From assembly GCA_024364735.1 (NCBI GenBank), contig JAGFNQ010008767.1:96606-160605 (forward strand): 64,000 nucleotides of DNA, read 5' to 3'. A program made the translations under genes and the position numbers. How positions within the stretch are numbered: the stretch's first letter is position 1; the number at the start of each line of letters is the position of its first letter. This DNA comes from Boesenbergia rotunda. Its lineage: Eukaryota > Streptophyta > Magnoliopsida > Zingiberales > Zingiberaceae. Under the pieces are notes generated by a model. The model did no database searches and was not told where the DNA came from. It worked only from the letters and a program-made list of their open reading frames with translations. Positions 1 through 9,701 of this stretch are shown piece by piece.

Positions 1-637
1 AAAAGGAGACTTGGCGATAAAGATGCTACTATATAAAGGAACAAAGGCAAGGCTTGGAAATTAATCCAAGAGATCAAGGATTCTTGCCTAGCCTCTCTTC
101 CTCTCCTTCTCTCCCTCTCCCTCCTCTAGTAGGCGCCGACCCTAGAGGGCTCCCCTAGGGTTGCCGTGAGCCTCCTCCTCCAAGAAGGTGCCAAAGAAGA
201 AGAAGAAGTGGGTCGCGACTCCCTCCTTCCTTTCCCCGGAATCTTGATTCCGTTACTTGGTGGTTAGTTTCTATCTCTCTCTCTTGATATTCTAGTTGTG
301 CCTTTGGAGAATCTAGTAGTTCTCGTCGGCACAAAACTCGTGGCTTTGCGAAGTCATCCCGAAGAGAACTCAGCGTGGACGCGAATAGAGGCGGAGCTTC
401 CAAGGGACGCTACGGTTGGATCTCGTCCCTTTCTTCGAGTTACGCGAGGTACTAAGTAAATTAGTTTACTTTTCCTAAAAATTTTAATTTATGATCATGT
501 CTCCACAACTTAAGGTTGCATGCTAGATACGTGGTTAAAATAATTTAAGAAATTATTTATGTTAATTCTTCCGCTGCACGTAATTAATTTTAAAATTACG
601 AACCCGTATCCTTGTCAACATGCACCCGGTCCCAACA
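1..637 (+). mobile_element. Ty1/copia LTR, 3' portion (copy E0, plus orientation)
   Basis: This is the last 637 bases of the roughly 2.2-kb copia LTR family also present at 11493-13710, 18395-39440 (split), 43530-45741, 46242-48505 and 53739-54776, here in the opposite orientation. It ends in CCCAACA at 637. A TATA box (TATATAAAGG) lies at 30-39. No primer binding site follows 637, so this is a 3' or solo LTR rather than a 5' LTR. The next bases (CTCAT, 638-642) would be the TSD; its partner lies outside the window. The insertion point is inside the integrase gene of element G1. The short antisense ORF at 155-403 is LTR sequence, not a gene. Confidence 0.9.
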
Positions 638-2846
638 CTCATAACAAAGTAGCTACGGTTCTATTTACTACCTCAGTTTGTTCATCTGTTTGTGGATGAC
701 ACGTTGTAGAAAACAACAACTTTGTTCCCAACTTATCCCATAGTGTCTTCCAAAAGTAGCTTAGAAATTTTGCATCACGATATAAAACTATACTTTTCGG
801 CACTCCATGAAGTCGTACAATGTCCCTAAAGAAGTGATCAGCAATATGGTTAGCATCATCTGTTTTTCTACACGGAATAAAATGAGCCATTTTAGAAAAT
901 CTGTCAACGACCACAAAAATAGAATCCATACCTCATTTTGACCTTGGTAAACCTATAATAAAGTCCATAGAAATAACAACCCAAGGCTCACTAGGAATTG
1001 GTAGAGGTATATTCAATCCATAAAGTAAAGATTTAGCTTTTGCTTGCCTACATATGATACACTTCTCACAAAATTTGACTACATCTTTTTTCATATGCGG
1101 CCAAAATAAATGTTCTAACAAAACTTCTAGAGTTTTTCTCACTCCAAAATGTCCCATTAGTCCCCCACCATGGGCTTCTTGGACTAATAATTCCCTTAAT
1201 GAACAGTTAGGCACACATAACCTATTAACTCTAAATAGAAATCCCTCATGCCTATAAAACTTCCCAAATGTAGCATGCTCACAAACTTCAAATACATTTC
1301 TAAAGTCAGGATCTTTAGAATATAGATCTTTAATGTATTCAAATCCTAACAATTTAGTGTTCAAAGTAGAGAGCAAAGTATACCTTCGAGATAAAGCATC
1401 CGCAACAGTATTTTCCATACCTCGTTTATACTTGATCACATAAGGAAATGATTCAATGAACTCCACCTATTTCGCATGATGTCTATTCAACATACTTTGG
1501 CTCTTCAAGTGCTTCAATGATTCATGATCAGTGTGAATGACAAACTCCTTGGGCCACAAGTAATGCTGCCAAGTCTCTAGAGCCCTCACCAATGCATACA
1601 TCTCTTTATCATAAGTGGGATAGCTCAAAGCTTCTCCGCTCAATTTTTTACTAAAATAAGCAAGGGGTTGACCTTCTTGTATTAGCACAGCTCCAATACC
1701 TATTCCTGATGCATCACACTCAATTTCAATAGTTTTAGCAAAGTTAGGTAATGCAAGTAATGACGCAGAACTTAATTTCTCCTTAAGTGAGTTGAAGGCT
1801 GAATCCTGTTCACTATCCCAACAAAACCCAACATTCTTCTTAACAATTTCGGTCAAGGGTGCAGCTAAAGTGCTAAAATTGTTAACAAACCTTCTGTAAA
1901 AACTTGCCAAACCATGAAAGCTACGTACCTCAGTTAAGGTTTTTGGTGTTGGCCATTCACGAATAACCTTAACCTTCTTCTCATCAACTGCTATTCCCTT
2001 AGCACTAACAATATAACCAAGAAACTCAATCTGATTAGTGCAAAAAGAACATTTTTGAAGATTATCATACAACTTTTCATTTCGCAAAACAATTAGAACA
2101 TTTTGTAAATGATCCAGATGCTCCTCTAAATTTTTGATATAAATCAAGATGTCATCAAAATATACTACAACAAAATTTCCAATAAAAGCACGCAAAATAT
2201 GGTTCATTAACCTCATGAAAGTACTAGGTGCATTAGTAAGCCCAAATGTCATGACTATCCATTCGTACAAACCATACCTAGTCTTAATTGCAGTTTTCCA
2301 TTCGTCGCTCTCACGCATGGGAATTTGATGATAACCTGATTTCAAATCAATTTTAGAGAAAATGTAAGAGTCATGTAGTTCATCTAGCATATCATCTAAT
2401 CTAGGAATAGGATGACGATAATTTATCGTAATCTTGTTGATAGCCCTGCAATCAATGCACATTCTCCAAGTTCCATCCTTTTTAGGTACAAGCAAAATGG
2501 GGGAAGCACATGGACTTAAGCTTTCACAGACATACCCTTTTCTCATCAACTCTTCAACTTGTCTTTGATGTTCTTTTGTCTCAGCGGGGTTACACCTATA
2601 GGCTGGCCGATTAGGAATTGTGGCTCTAGGGATGAAATCAATTTGGTGCTTTATACCTCTAAGTGTGGCAATCCATCAGGAACCTTATCAGGGAATACAT
2701 CATCAAATTCCTGCAAAAGAGATTTAATAATATTAGGCAAAGTAGGGTCAAGATCGTTAGTATTAAAATTGACCTCCTTGTTCAAAAGTGTAATAATTGG
2801 CTGTGAAGCACAAAACGCTCTCTTAACCTCTCTTTCTTTTGCATAA
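638..2846 (-). pseudogene. G1 pol: reverse transcriptase, RNase H and integrase (broken)
   Basis: One minus-strand frame covers 2549-638. RT carries LVPKKDGTWRMCID, SGYHQI and the catalytic FVVVYFDD (YFDD at 2162-2151). RNase H has ECDASGIGIGAVL and THDHESL-type motifs (TDHESLKHL). Integrase begins with an HHCC zinc-finger region (GHFGVRKT ... CEKCIICRQAK) and continues through MDFIIGLPRSK and CHPQTDEQTEVVNR. Two nonsense codons interrupt it: TAG just before 1466 where Trp is expected, and TGA at 935-933 where Arg is expected. The second catalytic Asp of integrase is replaced by Tyr (LYRD, codon 782-780). The protease-RT linker at 2550-2846 is degenerate but homologous. The gene stops at the E0 insertion at 638. 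Confidence 0.9.
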
Positions 2847-3020
2847 AAGCTCCTTTTTTTACTCTCTTTCTCTTGAATTTCTTTTCCCCTTTCATTCTAT
2901 TTTCCACTCATCTCATCCTCACCTTTTCTTTTCTCACACTCTTTTTCTTTTCCATTCTTTTTCCTTTTCTCATTTTCTTTTCTGTCACAATCTTTTTTTT
3001 TCACTCTCATTTTTGATCCT
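2847..3020 (-). repeat. Pyrimidine-rich low-complexity tract in the G1 protease-RT linker
   Basis: The plus strand is nearly all C and T here, with repeated TTTCT/CTTTT words. On the minus, coding, strand it is purine-rich and would encode Lys/Glu-rich linker sequence between protease and RT. It looks like expanded low-complexity linker rather than a separate insertion. Confidence 0.7.
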
Positions 3021-3233
3021 CAATTGATCTTCATATACTTGCTTAGGAGTCAATGGTACAAGAGTTACATGTTTACCATGCATCATAAAAGAATACTTAT
3101 TTTTAAACCCATCATGCATGACCTTCCTATCAACTTGCCATGGTCAACCACAAAGTAGATGACTTGCATGCATTGGTACTACATCATAAAGTATCTCGTC
3201 ATGATACCTACCAATGGAAAATGAAACCGACAC

Positions 3234-3593
3234 TTACTTGTTGACCTTGACTTCCGCGCAATCATTCAACCATTGTAGTTTGTAAGTCCTAAGATGATTA
3301 GTGATAGGTAAGCATAATTTCTCAACCAAAATAGTACTAGCTACATTAGTGCAACTTCTCCCATCTATAATCATACTACATACCTTGTCTTTGATGTGGC
3401 AACGAGTATGAAATATGTTGTTTTGTTGTTCTTCATCATCTTCTTTCACTTGCACATTTAGAGCACGCCTAGTGACAAGGGCTTCACCTTCAACGGGATA
3501 CTCTTCTGCATCACTTTCCAATAATGGGGGCAAGACACTTTCATCTTCGGACTCAATCTCAGTCTCGATGTCACCATTTTCATTCAAAATCAT
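3234..3593 (-). pseudogene. G1 aspartic protease region
   Basis: This open stretch of 119 codons begins with an acidic segment (GDIETEIESEDES) downstream of the gag zinc knuckle. It then carries a retroviral-type protease region around VCSMIIDGRSCTNVAS. The catalytic loop normally reads Asp-Gly-Gly/Ser; here it is D-G-R-S, so the fold may be present but the active-site Gly is altered. It lies between gag (upstream on the minus strand) and the RT linker, as expected for Ty3/gypsy. Further protease sequence towards 3030 is degenerate. Confidence 0.7.
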
Positions 3594-3599
3594 AATTCT

Positions 3600-4696
3600 T
3601 TTATTTGGGCATTGTGATGCGATATGTCCCCTTCCTAAGCACTTAAAGCATTTAATATCTCTATTTCTTTAAGGTTGGAGGGGTTCCTTTCCCTTGACCA
3701 ATGGAGAGCTTGCATATTTATTCTTTGAAAAATCATGCTTTTTCTTTGATTTAACTTTATCATCTCTTTTGTTCTAGCTAGATTTCCAAGTTGACGAATT
3801 AGAACTTTGCCCCCCCCCCCCCCCCATGCTTGATTGGTCCTTTCCTTTTGAGTTGCCTATGAACTTTCATCGACATATGCACTATGTCTTCAAGATCCAC
3901 ATAATGTTGCAACTCCACTACAATTGCAATTTCGTGATTTAAACCTTGTAAAAATCATGCTATGGTTGCTTCTCGATCCTCCTCCACATTGGCTTGAATC
4001 ATCGCAATTTCCATTTCTTTGTGGTATTCTTCCACAGTCTTGGATCCTTGTATGAGACTTTGTAATCATTGATATAAATCCCGATAGTAATGTGTTGGAA
4101 TGAATCTCTTTCTCATAAAAGTTTTCATCTCCTCCCAACTGCCAACGGGTCTCTCTTTGTTTCTTCTCCTGCTTAGAATAATTTGATCCCACCAAATAAT
4201 TGCATAATCAACAAATTCAATGGCAGCGAGTTTTACCTTCTTCTCTTCAGAATAGTTGTGACAATCAAATACTATTTCCACTTTCTTTTCCAACTCTAAA
4301 TAGGCTTTAGGATCACTTTTGCCTTGAAATGAAGGAATCTTCATCTTGATATTTTCCAAGTTTCTATCCATATAATCATTCATCCTTCCTCTTCCTACCA
4401 CCAACTTGAGCATGATCCGATCTGCCATTTGAAGCTCTATCATCAATGTCCTCAGATAGGCCATCATCATCATGGTCACCACGGTTATATAGTCTAGCAC
4501 TTCGTGAAGAAACTCTACCAACTTGGCTATGTTGTAATCCAGCAATTACAATATCTTGTTTCTCTAATCTGTCGATAATCTGACTAAAACGGATTTCCAT
4601 GCGTTCCAAGTGTTGTCTCAAAGCACGTTGATCAAGTGATTCTCTAGGTCTTGCTTCTTCTCTATTTGTCGCCATTGAACAATCTGTTTCACTCAA
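3600..4696 (-). pseudogene. G1 gag: capsid/nucleocapsid (frameshifted)
   Basis: Gag starts at ATG 4696 (MSETDCSMATNREEARPRES). Its first frame ends at 4376; a second frame (4545-4066) continues the same protein, which implies a frameshift near 4400. The capsid part includes KIPSFQGKSDPKAYLELEKK and IIWWDQ, typical of the plant Retrotrans_gag domain. A stop follows YYRDLYQ at about 4066, but homologous sequence continues downstream to a single CCHC zinc knuckle (CFKCLGRGHIASQC) at about 3655-3610. A run of 16 C at 3810-3825 encodes poly-Gly on the minus strand and is a likely slippage site. Confidence 0.8.
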
Positions 4697-4849
4697 ACAC
4701 TCTAACTTATGAATGTTAGCTCTTTAAAGAACTTAAAATTGAGGTAATTCCCTGTAAGTATTCGTGGGCTATGGAAATTCCCAAGGGTGTTAGGACAAAA
4801 GATAGGAATTGAAGACAAAAAATGCAAATTGCAAAATTGAAAATTTGAA

Positions 4850-5105
4850 GTAAGTGCTAAAAGAAAATTTGCCAGAATTGAATCTAGGCTAAATTGAAGA
4901 TAATACGGAATTGAAAGATAGCAAAACTTGAATTAAAGAGCTGAAAGGAAAGTTGCCAGAACTTAATCTAGGTTGTCAGAATTGAATCTAGGCAAACTTT
5001 AAAGGAAATGAGAATACCTGAAATAAGAGCTGAAAGGAAAATTGCTAGAACTTAATCTAGGCTGCCAGGGTTTAATCTAGGCAAACTTTAAAGGAAATGA
5101 GAAAA
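4850..5105 (-). repeat. Tandem repeat in the G1 leader, period about 89 bp
   Basis: The unit beginning GAGCTGAAAGG starts at 4938 and again at 5027, a period of 89 bp. Both copies carry the words GCCAGAACTTAATCTAGG-like and GGCAAACTTTAAAGG. A more diverged partial copy lies upstream from about 4855. It sits in the untranslated leader between the primer binding site and gag, where packaging signals are expected; function is not shown. Confidence 0.7.
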
Positions 5106-5359
5106 ATAAATTTGCAAACAAAGTCTCTACTTCCTTTTTTTTCACCCTCTTTTGTTGTCTTTTTTTGTTTCGGCATTTCTCTTTTTTTTCATTCTTCCTT
5201 TGTTTTTTTTTGGCCGAAAAACACAATTTTTTTTCCTCCTCTTTTTTTTTGAGAGCAACAAAGCAAGTAAGGCTTCCAAGCAAAAGAAAAGGAATAAAAA
5301 TAAGATAGAGACTTAAGAACACAAAGAAAAGGATAACCAAATCGATTTAGAAAAACTAA
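5106..5359 (-). other. G1 untranslated leader, T-rich
   Basis: This is leader sequence between the tandem repeat and the primer binding site. On the plus strand it is T-rich with several homopolymer runs (TTTTTTTT). The minus-strand ORFs here are Lys-rich translations of the low-complexity sequence and are not supported as genes. Confidence 0.6.
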
Positions 5360-5372
5360 GGCTCTGATACAA
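5360..5372 (-). other. G1 primer binding site (initiator Met tRNA type)
   Basis: The minus strand reads TTGTATCAGAGCC, close to the plant initiator-Met primer site TGGTATCAGAGCC. It lies five bases inside the end of the LTR at 5378. The mismatch near its 5' end fits an old copy. Confidence 0.75.
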
Positions 5373-5377
5373 AATGA

Positions 5378-5842
5378 TGTGAACCCAAAGAGAAGATGTC
5401 TCAAGAACCCACAACAAATTGAAGAAAGAGAGAAAGATAGTCTAAATTGAAAGATGGAGGATGAAAGAATGAAATGTCAACCCAATGCTTAGGAAAGCAC
5501 GAATCTTGGTATTGAAGAAGAAGAAGATAGACGACACAACCTTGGGATAGAGGTTGATAAGTCTTGAACGCCAAAAGGTGATACCTTAATAAGTTCTAGT
5601 TCAATGAAGAACTAACAAGTGACAGCCTCACCATGCTTGAGGTTGAAATATGCCAAATGTTACATGTTGTGGCCACCACTCCCTTAAATTATAGCTATAG
5701 GGTGACCTAAAAATCCTAAAAGGCCAAAAGGATGCCCATTTAGTAGAGGCCTATGTAGACTACATAGCCATATTGAGCTCTTGACACCATTACAACCCAA
5801 ACAAAGCTAGAAATTGAGCCTAAATTTAACTCAAATCCCACA
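5378..5842 (-). mobile_element. G1 LTR, about 465 bp
   Basis: On the minus strand the LTR starts TGTGGGATTTGAG at 5842 and ends GGGTTCACA at 5378, giving TGTG...CACA ends. A purine-rich tract (AAGAGGGATA) immediately precedes its start, and a primer binding site immediately follows its end. It therefore has both a 3'-LTR neighbour (the tract and pol tail) and a 5'-LTR neighbour (PBS and gag). Boundaries are inferred, because no second copy is in the window. Confidence 0.65.
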
Positions 5843-6110
5843 TATCCCTCTTACATTGACAAGAGACATAAGTGACTAGTTAAGCTCATCTAAGGCTCGA
5901 ATTAGGTTGACTAAGCTGTAAGACTTGCTCTTGGTCAAACCTTCTTCAATGGTAGCTTTGGGTTTCACATCTTCAATTAGCGCATTAAGTGCTTCATTCA
6001 TCTTTTTAGCCTTAGCCCTTGTAATTGGGCCTCTTTTGATGCATAATGAATCATCAACACTTCTATAGTGGGTTGAGCATGATCCATATCATTAGCTTGT
6101 TGAGCAACTT
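5843..6110 (-). pseudogene. C-terminal tail of a second G1-type pol, followed by a polypurine tract
   Basis: On the minus strand this reads GPITRAKAKKMNEALNALI and continues to a TAG stop at 5878-5876. Such a Pro-Ile-Thr-Arg-Ala-Lys tail is known at the very end of plant Ty3/gypsy polyproteins, after integrase. The purine-rich tract at 5853-5843 then abuts the LTR. The tail belongs upstream of a 3' LTR, yet the same LTR is followed by the G1 primer site and gag. This implies two copies joined head to tail through one LTR. Confidence 0.6.
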
Positions 6111-7139
6111 GTCCACTTTCTTTGACTCCATCATAAAGTAAGAAGTAATAGAATGACCTTATAGCCACTACATCTCGAGAAGTAAGTGGAAGAATGCATT
6201 AGACTAAGACTCGATAAAGTGCGTAATCCTGGATACGCAAGTCGAGGGATCGGAAGTTTGACACAGAGGGATCCCTCTCAGCCCTAAAAATGTAAGTGTA
6301 AAGTGTATCAAGTGTGGAGTGAGAGTAAGGAGCAGAGGTAGTAGTTGAAAGTGAACTCAGAGGGTTGTTGTCTTAGAAAGAATAATGCAGGGGTAATGGT
6401 AAAGTTATGGGTCTGGACCCTGGTAGAGTAGGTAAGATCATCAATCTTAATCAAGTTGTTATAAAACTCTGCACATAATGTGGTATTTATTTGTCTAGTG
6501 CAGTATACTACATGGTTAAGTTGATAGTGGCTAATGACCTCTATAACTAAGGGACATGATTGAGTGAAGAAACATCTATTAAGATAGTGAGTCTTAAGGG
6601 ATTTATAGGTGGTGGATATAAACAAATTAAATAGAGCGAGAGAGGGAAACCTAGGTCAAGACTGGGCTTGGCAGTGGGGTCAACCTTAGTAACACGGTGT
6701 TTACTAAATATAAAAATAGCATAATAATTGAAGAGAATTGAGTTTGTAAAATAAGGGAAAAGATTTAGATTAGGGTCTTACCGAAGAGGCATAGTCAAAA
6801 ATAGAAAAAACAACCCTCGGTTGATCGTAATCACTTGGACAAGACTTAGAGTGATAAAGAGAAGAGAAAGAGAAGATTTTGGAGGTTGGAAGGCGCCTAG
6901 GATGGGTTTGTGGGGCTGCTGTCCAGTGGCTATTAGTGCCTGGGAGCCCAATGGGGTGCCTGCGTGAATTTTTGTGCGGGGCACCCAAGTACTATTCTCG
7001 GGCGCTTGGGATCAGTAGGCCCCTAGTTTTGAAAAACCAAGAGCGCCTTGAAAGACACGCTGAGGCACTTGAGAACTTCCCAAGCGTTTGGTTCGAGTTC
7101 CATCGAGCGCCCGCCATGTGTCGGATGCCCAGTTGATCA
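6111..7139. other. Unassigned region, probably decayed retroelement sequence
   Basis: I see no supported gene. Short ORFs at 6308-6625 and 6770-7136 have no recognisable domain. From about 6890 the sequence is GC-richer, with repeated GGCGCC, GGGCGC and GAGCGCC words. These resemble the GC-rich part of the SIRE-like LTRs at 14580-14700 and 40200-40370, so this may be a worn LTR fragment. Confidence 0.35.
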
Positions 7140-8229
7140 TTGACCAATAAAAAACATAGTAAGCACAAAAAAATGTTATGTTCATTTTATTAAGTTAAAA
7201 AAATGTTAAGTTAATTTTGACATAAGTTTGAAAAAATTGTTAAGTTAATTTTGACTTTAAAAAATTATTGAGTTAATTTTGAATTAATCTTGAACATTTA
7301 AGTTAAATTTTTAGTTAAAAAAATTTAATTAATTTTGAAAATTAAGTTAAAAAAATGTTAATTTAAATTTAAAAAAATGTTAAGTTAAAATTGAATTTAA
7401 GTTTGAAAATTAAGTTAAATTACTTTTGAATCATAAAATTAAATTTAAATTTTGAAAAATAAAATTAAGTTAAAATTTTGAAAAGTAAAATTATGTTTAA
7501 ATTTTGAAAGGTAAATTTAAGTTTTGAAAAGTAAAATTAAGTTTAAATTTTGAAAAGTAGAATTAATTTTAAATTAAGTAATAAATTTATGTTTTGAAAA
7601 ATTAAATTATGTTAAGGATTTTAAGTTAGAATTTTAATAAGGTAAAATTTTAAACTAGATTTATTAAATTAAAAGTTAAATTGAAAACTAATCCTTTTAG
7701 TTGGTTAGGTTGAGCTAATCCTTTTAGCTCCTAAACATCTCACCCATTTTTAAATGACAGCACAGGGAAACCTTATATGTTTTATAAGATATGCCAAATT
7801 TTATCTTTAAATTTAAATTGAAAACTAAAAATTGATTGAACCTTGAGTTAGATTCAAGTTTATCAAGTAGTAAATTGAAAATAAATTTCAATAATTGGTT
7901 TCCAGGTCTTGGCGAGGCATAGGGGTCTTCTTAGTTATCAGAGCAACAACCTTTCTTAAACAAAGACTTTTAAAGAAATTATATGTTCAAGTTACTCTTT
8001 GAAAAACCTTGGTCTAATTAGTCAAGAATGTGGCAAAGTAGCTTCGGCTAGATCCTCCAAGCTAAAAAGATCAAATAGGATACTCCTTACCCTACCTGAC
8101 TCTTTAGATAGGCTTTCCTAACGTACTATCAGCTCACCCCTCCCTAATACTAGGTTGTGCAAGTTTCAATCATGTTAGGTCCTTATCTAACCATTTTTAT
8201 TCCTGAACATAGCAATTTTATAGAAAAAT
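7140..8229. other. AT-rich degenerate sequence
   Basis: From 7160 to about 7700 the sequence is built of irregular AAGTTAA, TTTTGAAAA and GTAAAATTAAG words. It is low-complexity with no fixed period. Similar words occur at 41330-41480 beside the SIRE-like element S2, so this may be non-coding sequence of element S1. From 7700 to 8229 no gene is seen. Confidence 0.4.
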
Positions 8230-9589
8230 AAATAAATAAACATTTAAACAATTTTTACAAGCATACAAAGAAATCATCTAATAATAAAAATAGTTTTTTT
8301 GTTGGATCCCCTTGGACTAGAGCCTCGATATGGACTATCTAGGAAATGAATTTTGTCCTTTGGGATCCAATAGTGATTTGGTCCTGCTTGATTTGTCAAG
8401 CTATGTTTAGGGACTCATGCTTGAACTCAGGTGCTAGTACGGTTCAGAATTGAATAATACCATCTATATCGTGAGTTGGTTCTATACCCAAGTCCGGATC
8501 GGTTATGAACGACCTTCTATTTTCGAAGAATCATATCATGATTCTTGGAACCCAAAGTGAACCGCTCTAGGACAACTCTAAGTTCCTTGACTTGAGTTTT
8601 CATGGAGGAATTTTCTTCTTCAAGTTGTTGGACTTGAGTTGAGGTTCCTTTCTGAACAATCTCAGTCAAGGGACTTGAGTTTGCCTCCTCTTTAAGGGCT
8701 TTTATCTCCTTTTGGAGGCACTTAACCCAGACATTGGATTTGGCTAACTTACGTGAGAGATAAGAGATATGATCATATAACTCAGATTCAAGGAAACCTC
8801 TTACAGTGAGTTGACCATTTTCTAATATGGAGATTGTTCTGGTTTCGTGGCTTCACTCTGGCTCTGCTACAAATACGGACTCGGTGTAGAGTTCTTCTGA
8901 TGCCGTCAGCGCGAGGAGGTTCGAGTGGGGTACTTCTTCTTTGTCTTCCGAGGATGACTCATCCCACGTAGCTTGGAGCACCTTCGTTCTTCGTTGCCTC
9001 TTTGCTTCATTTAAGTTGGGACACTTCGATATGAAGTGGCCCTTCTTGTTGCACCCATAATAGGTGATCTCCATCTTGTTCTTCTGGCTCGTGCTTGGTT
9101 TAGTCGGATCATCCTTTGACTGACCCAATTTCTTCTTCCTCTGACATTTGTTTTTCTTGTACTTGCTTTGAAATAACTTGACTAGTTCGGTGTAGTCAAA
9201 GTCGTCTTCATCAGATTCCGAGTCGGAGTCAAACTTGAGTTTTGGTTGCGGCTTTTTCATCTTAATTTTACCTGCAACAAAGACAATACCGTTCTCGACC
9301 AGAGTAGTATTAGTTTGTTCATGCAATTTGGGTTCAGAAAATAATTCATCTACATTTATTTTAGAAAGGCCCCTTGAAACTTTGTAAGCATTTACCATAG
9401 ATGCCCACAAAGTGATTAATTTCCTAGGAAAGACTTTAGTGCATATCATATTAAATCTAGGTTCTCTCCCTTGTGGCCGATCGCATGAAGACCGTTCATC
9501 AGCTCTTGGATATGTGCATGTAGTTGTGTAGCAGCTTCACCTTTTTGCATCTTTATGTTGTACAGTTTGTTTAGAAGCAGATCCCGCAT
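8230..9589 (-). pseudogene. S1 gag, central and C-terminal part (SIRE-like Ty1/copia)
   Basis: The longest open part is 9449-8853 (198 codons). It carries a copia gag segment (WASMVNAYKVSRGLSKINVDELF), a Ser/Asp/Glu-rich stretch (SDSESDEDDFDYTE) and a zinc knuckle GCNKKGHFISKC whose first Cys position is Tyr. Homology extends upstream to 9589 in another frame and downstream to about 8530, where a LERFTLGSKNHDMIL stretch can be read. It matches the gag at 41760-42720 closely in layout. It is cut at 9589 by E2. No protease, integrase or RT follows. Confidence 0.75.
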
Positions 9590-9701
9590 AAGCAAGCTTT
9601 TCTGCCTTGAGGACTATCCTCAGGTTTCGAAGCCAGTCCATGAAGTTTCGCCCAGTTAACTTATTGGTGTCCAAAATGGAACGCAAATTCAGAGAAGACA
9701 T
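9590..9701 (-). pseudogene. E2 gag N-terminal fragment
   Basis: Thirty-seven codons starting MSSLNLRSILDTNKLTGRNF are nearly identical to the start of the E1 gag at 51947. The reading ends at the deletion junction near 9590, where SIRE-like gag begins in another context. Confidence 0.85.

Larger units (their letters stand above)
638..5842 (-). mobile_element. Ty3/gypsy retrotransposon G1, 3'-truncated and decayed
   Basis: Read on the minus strand the order is LTR (5842-5378), primer binding site (about 5372-5360), leader, gag, protease, RT, RNase H, integrase. The integrase is cut at 638 by the E0 copia LTR, so its C-terminus and the 3' LTR are missing. Gag-protease-RT-RNase H-integrase is the Ty3/gypsy (Metaviridae) order. 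The short LTR (about 465 bp) and the RT region suggest a chromovirus, possibly Reina, but no chromodomain is present to prove this. Nonsense codons and at least one frameshift make it inactive. Confidence 0.85.

Noticed and set aside
155..403. Antisense ORF with a MEAPPLFAST-like start that recurs in the copia LTRs (also 11693-12013, 37489-37731, 43764-43997)
   Set aside because: It recurs because the LTRs are homologous. Lengths and ends differ between copies, and frame is not kept, so selection on a protein is not supported.
3890..4195. 101-codon ORF on the minus strand within G1 gag
   Set aside because: It is an out-of-frame shadow; the homologous gag reading lies in another frame over the same bases.
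638..5842. Endogenous pararetrovirus (Caulimoviridae)
   Set aside because: Integrase, LTRs and a gypsy domain order are present and no movement-protein motif is seen, so these are LTR retrotransposons.
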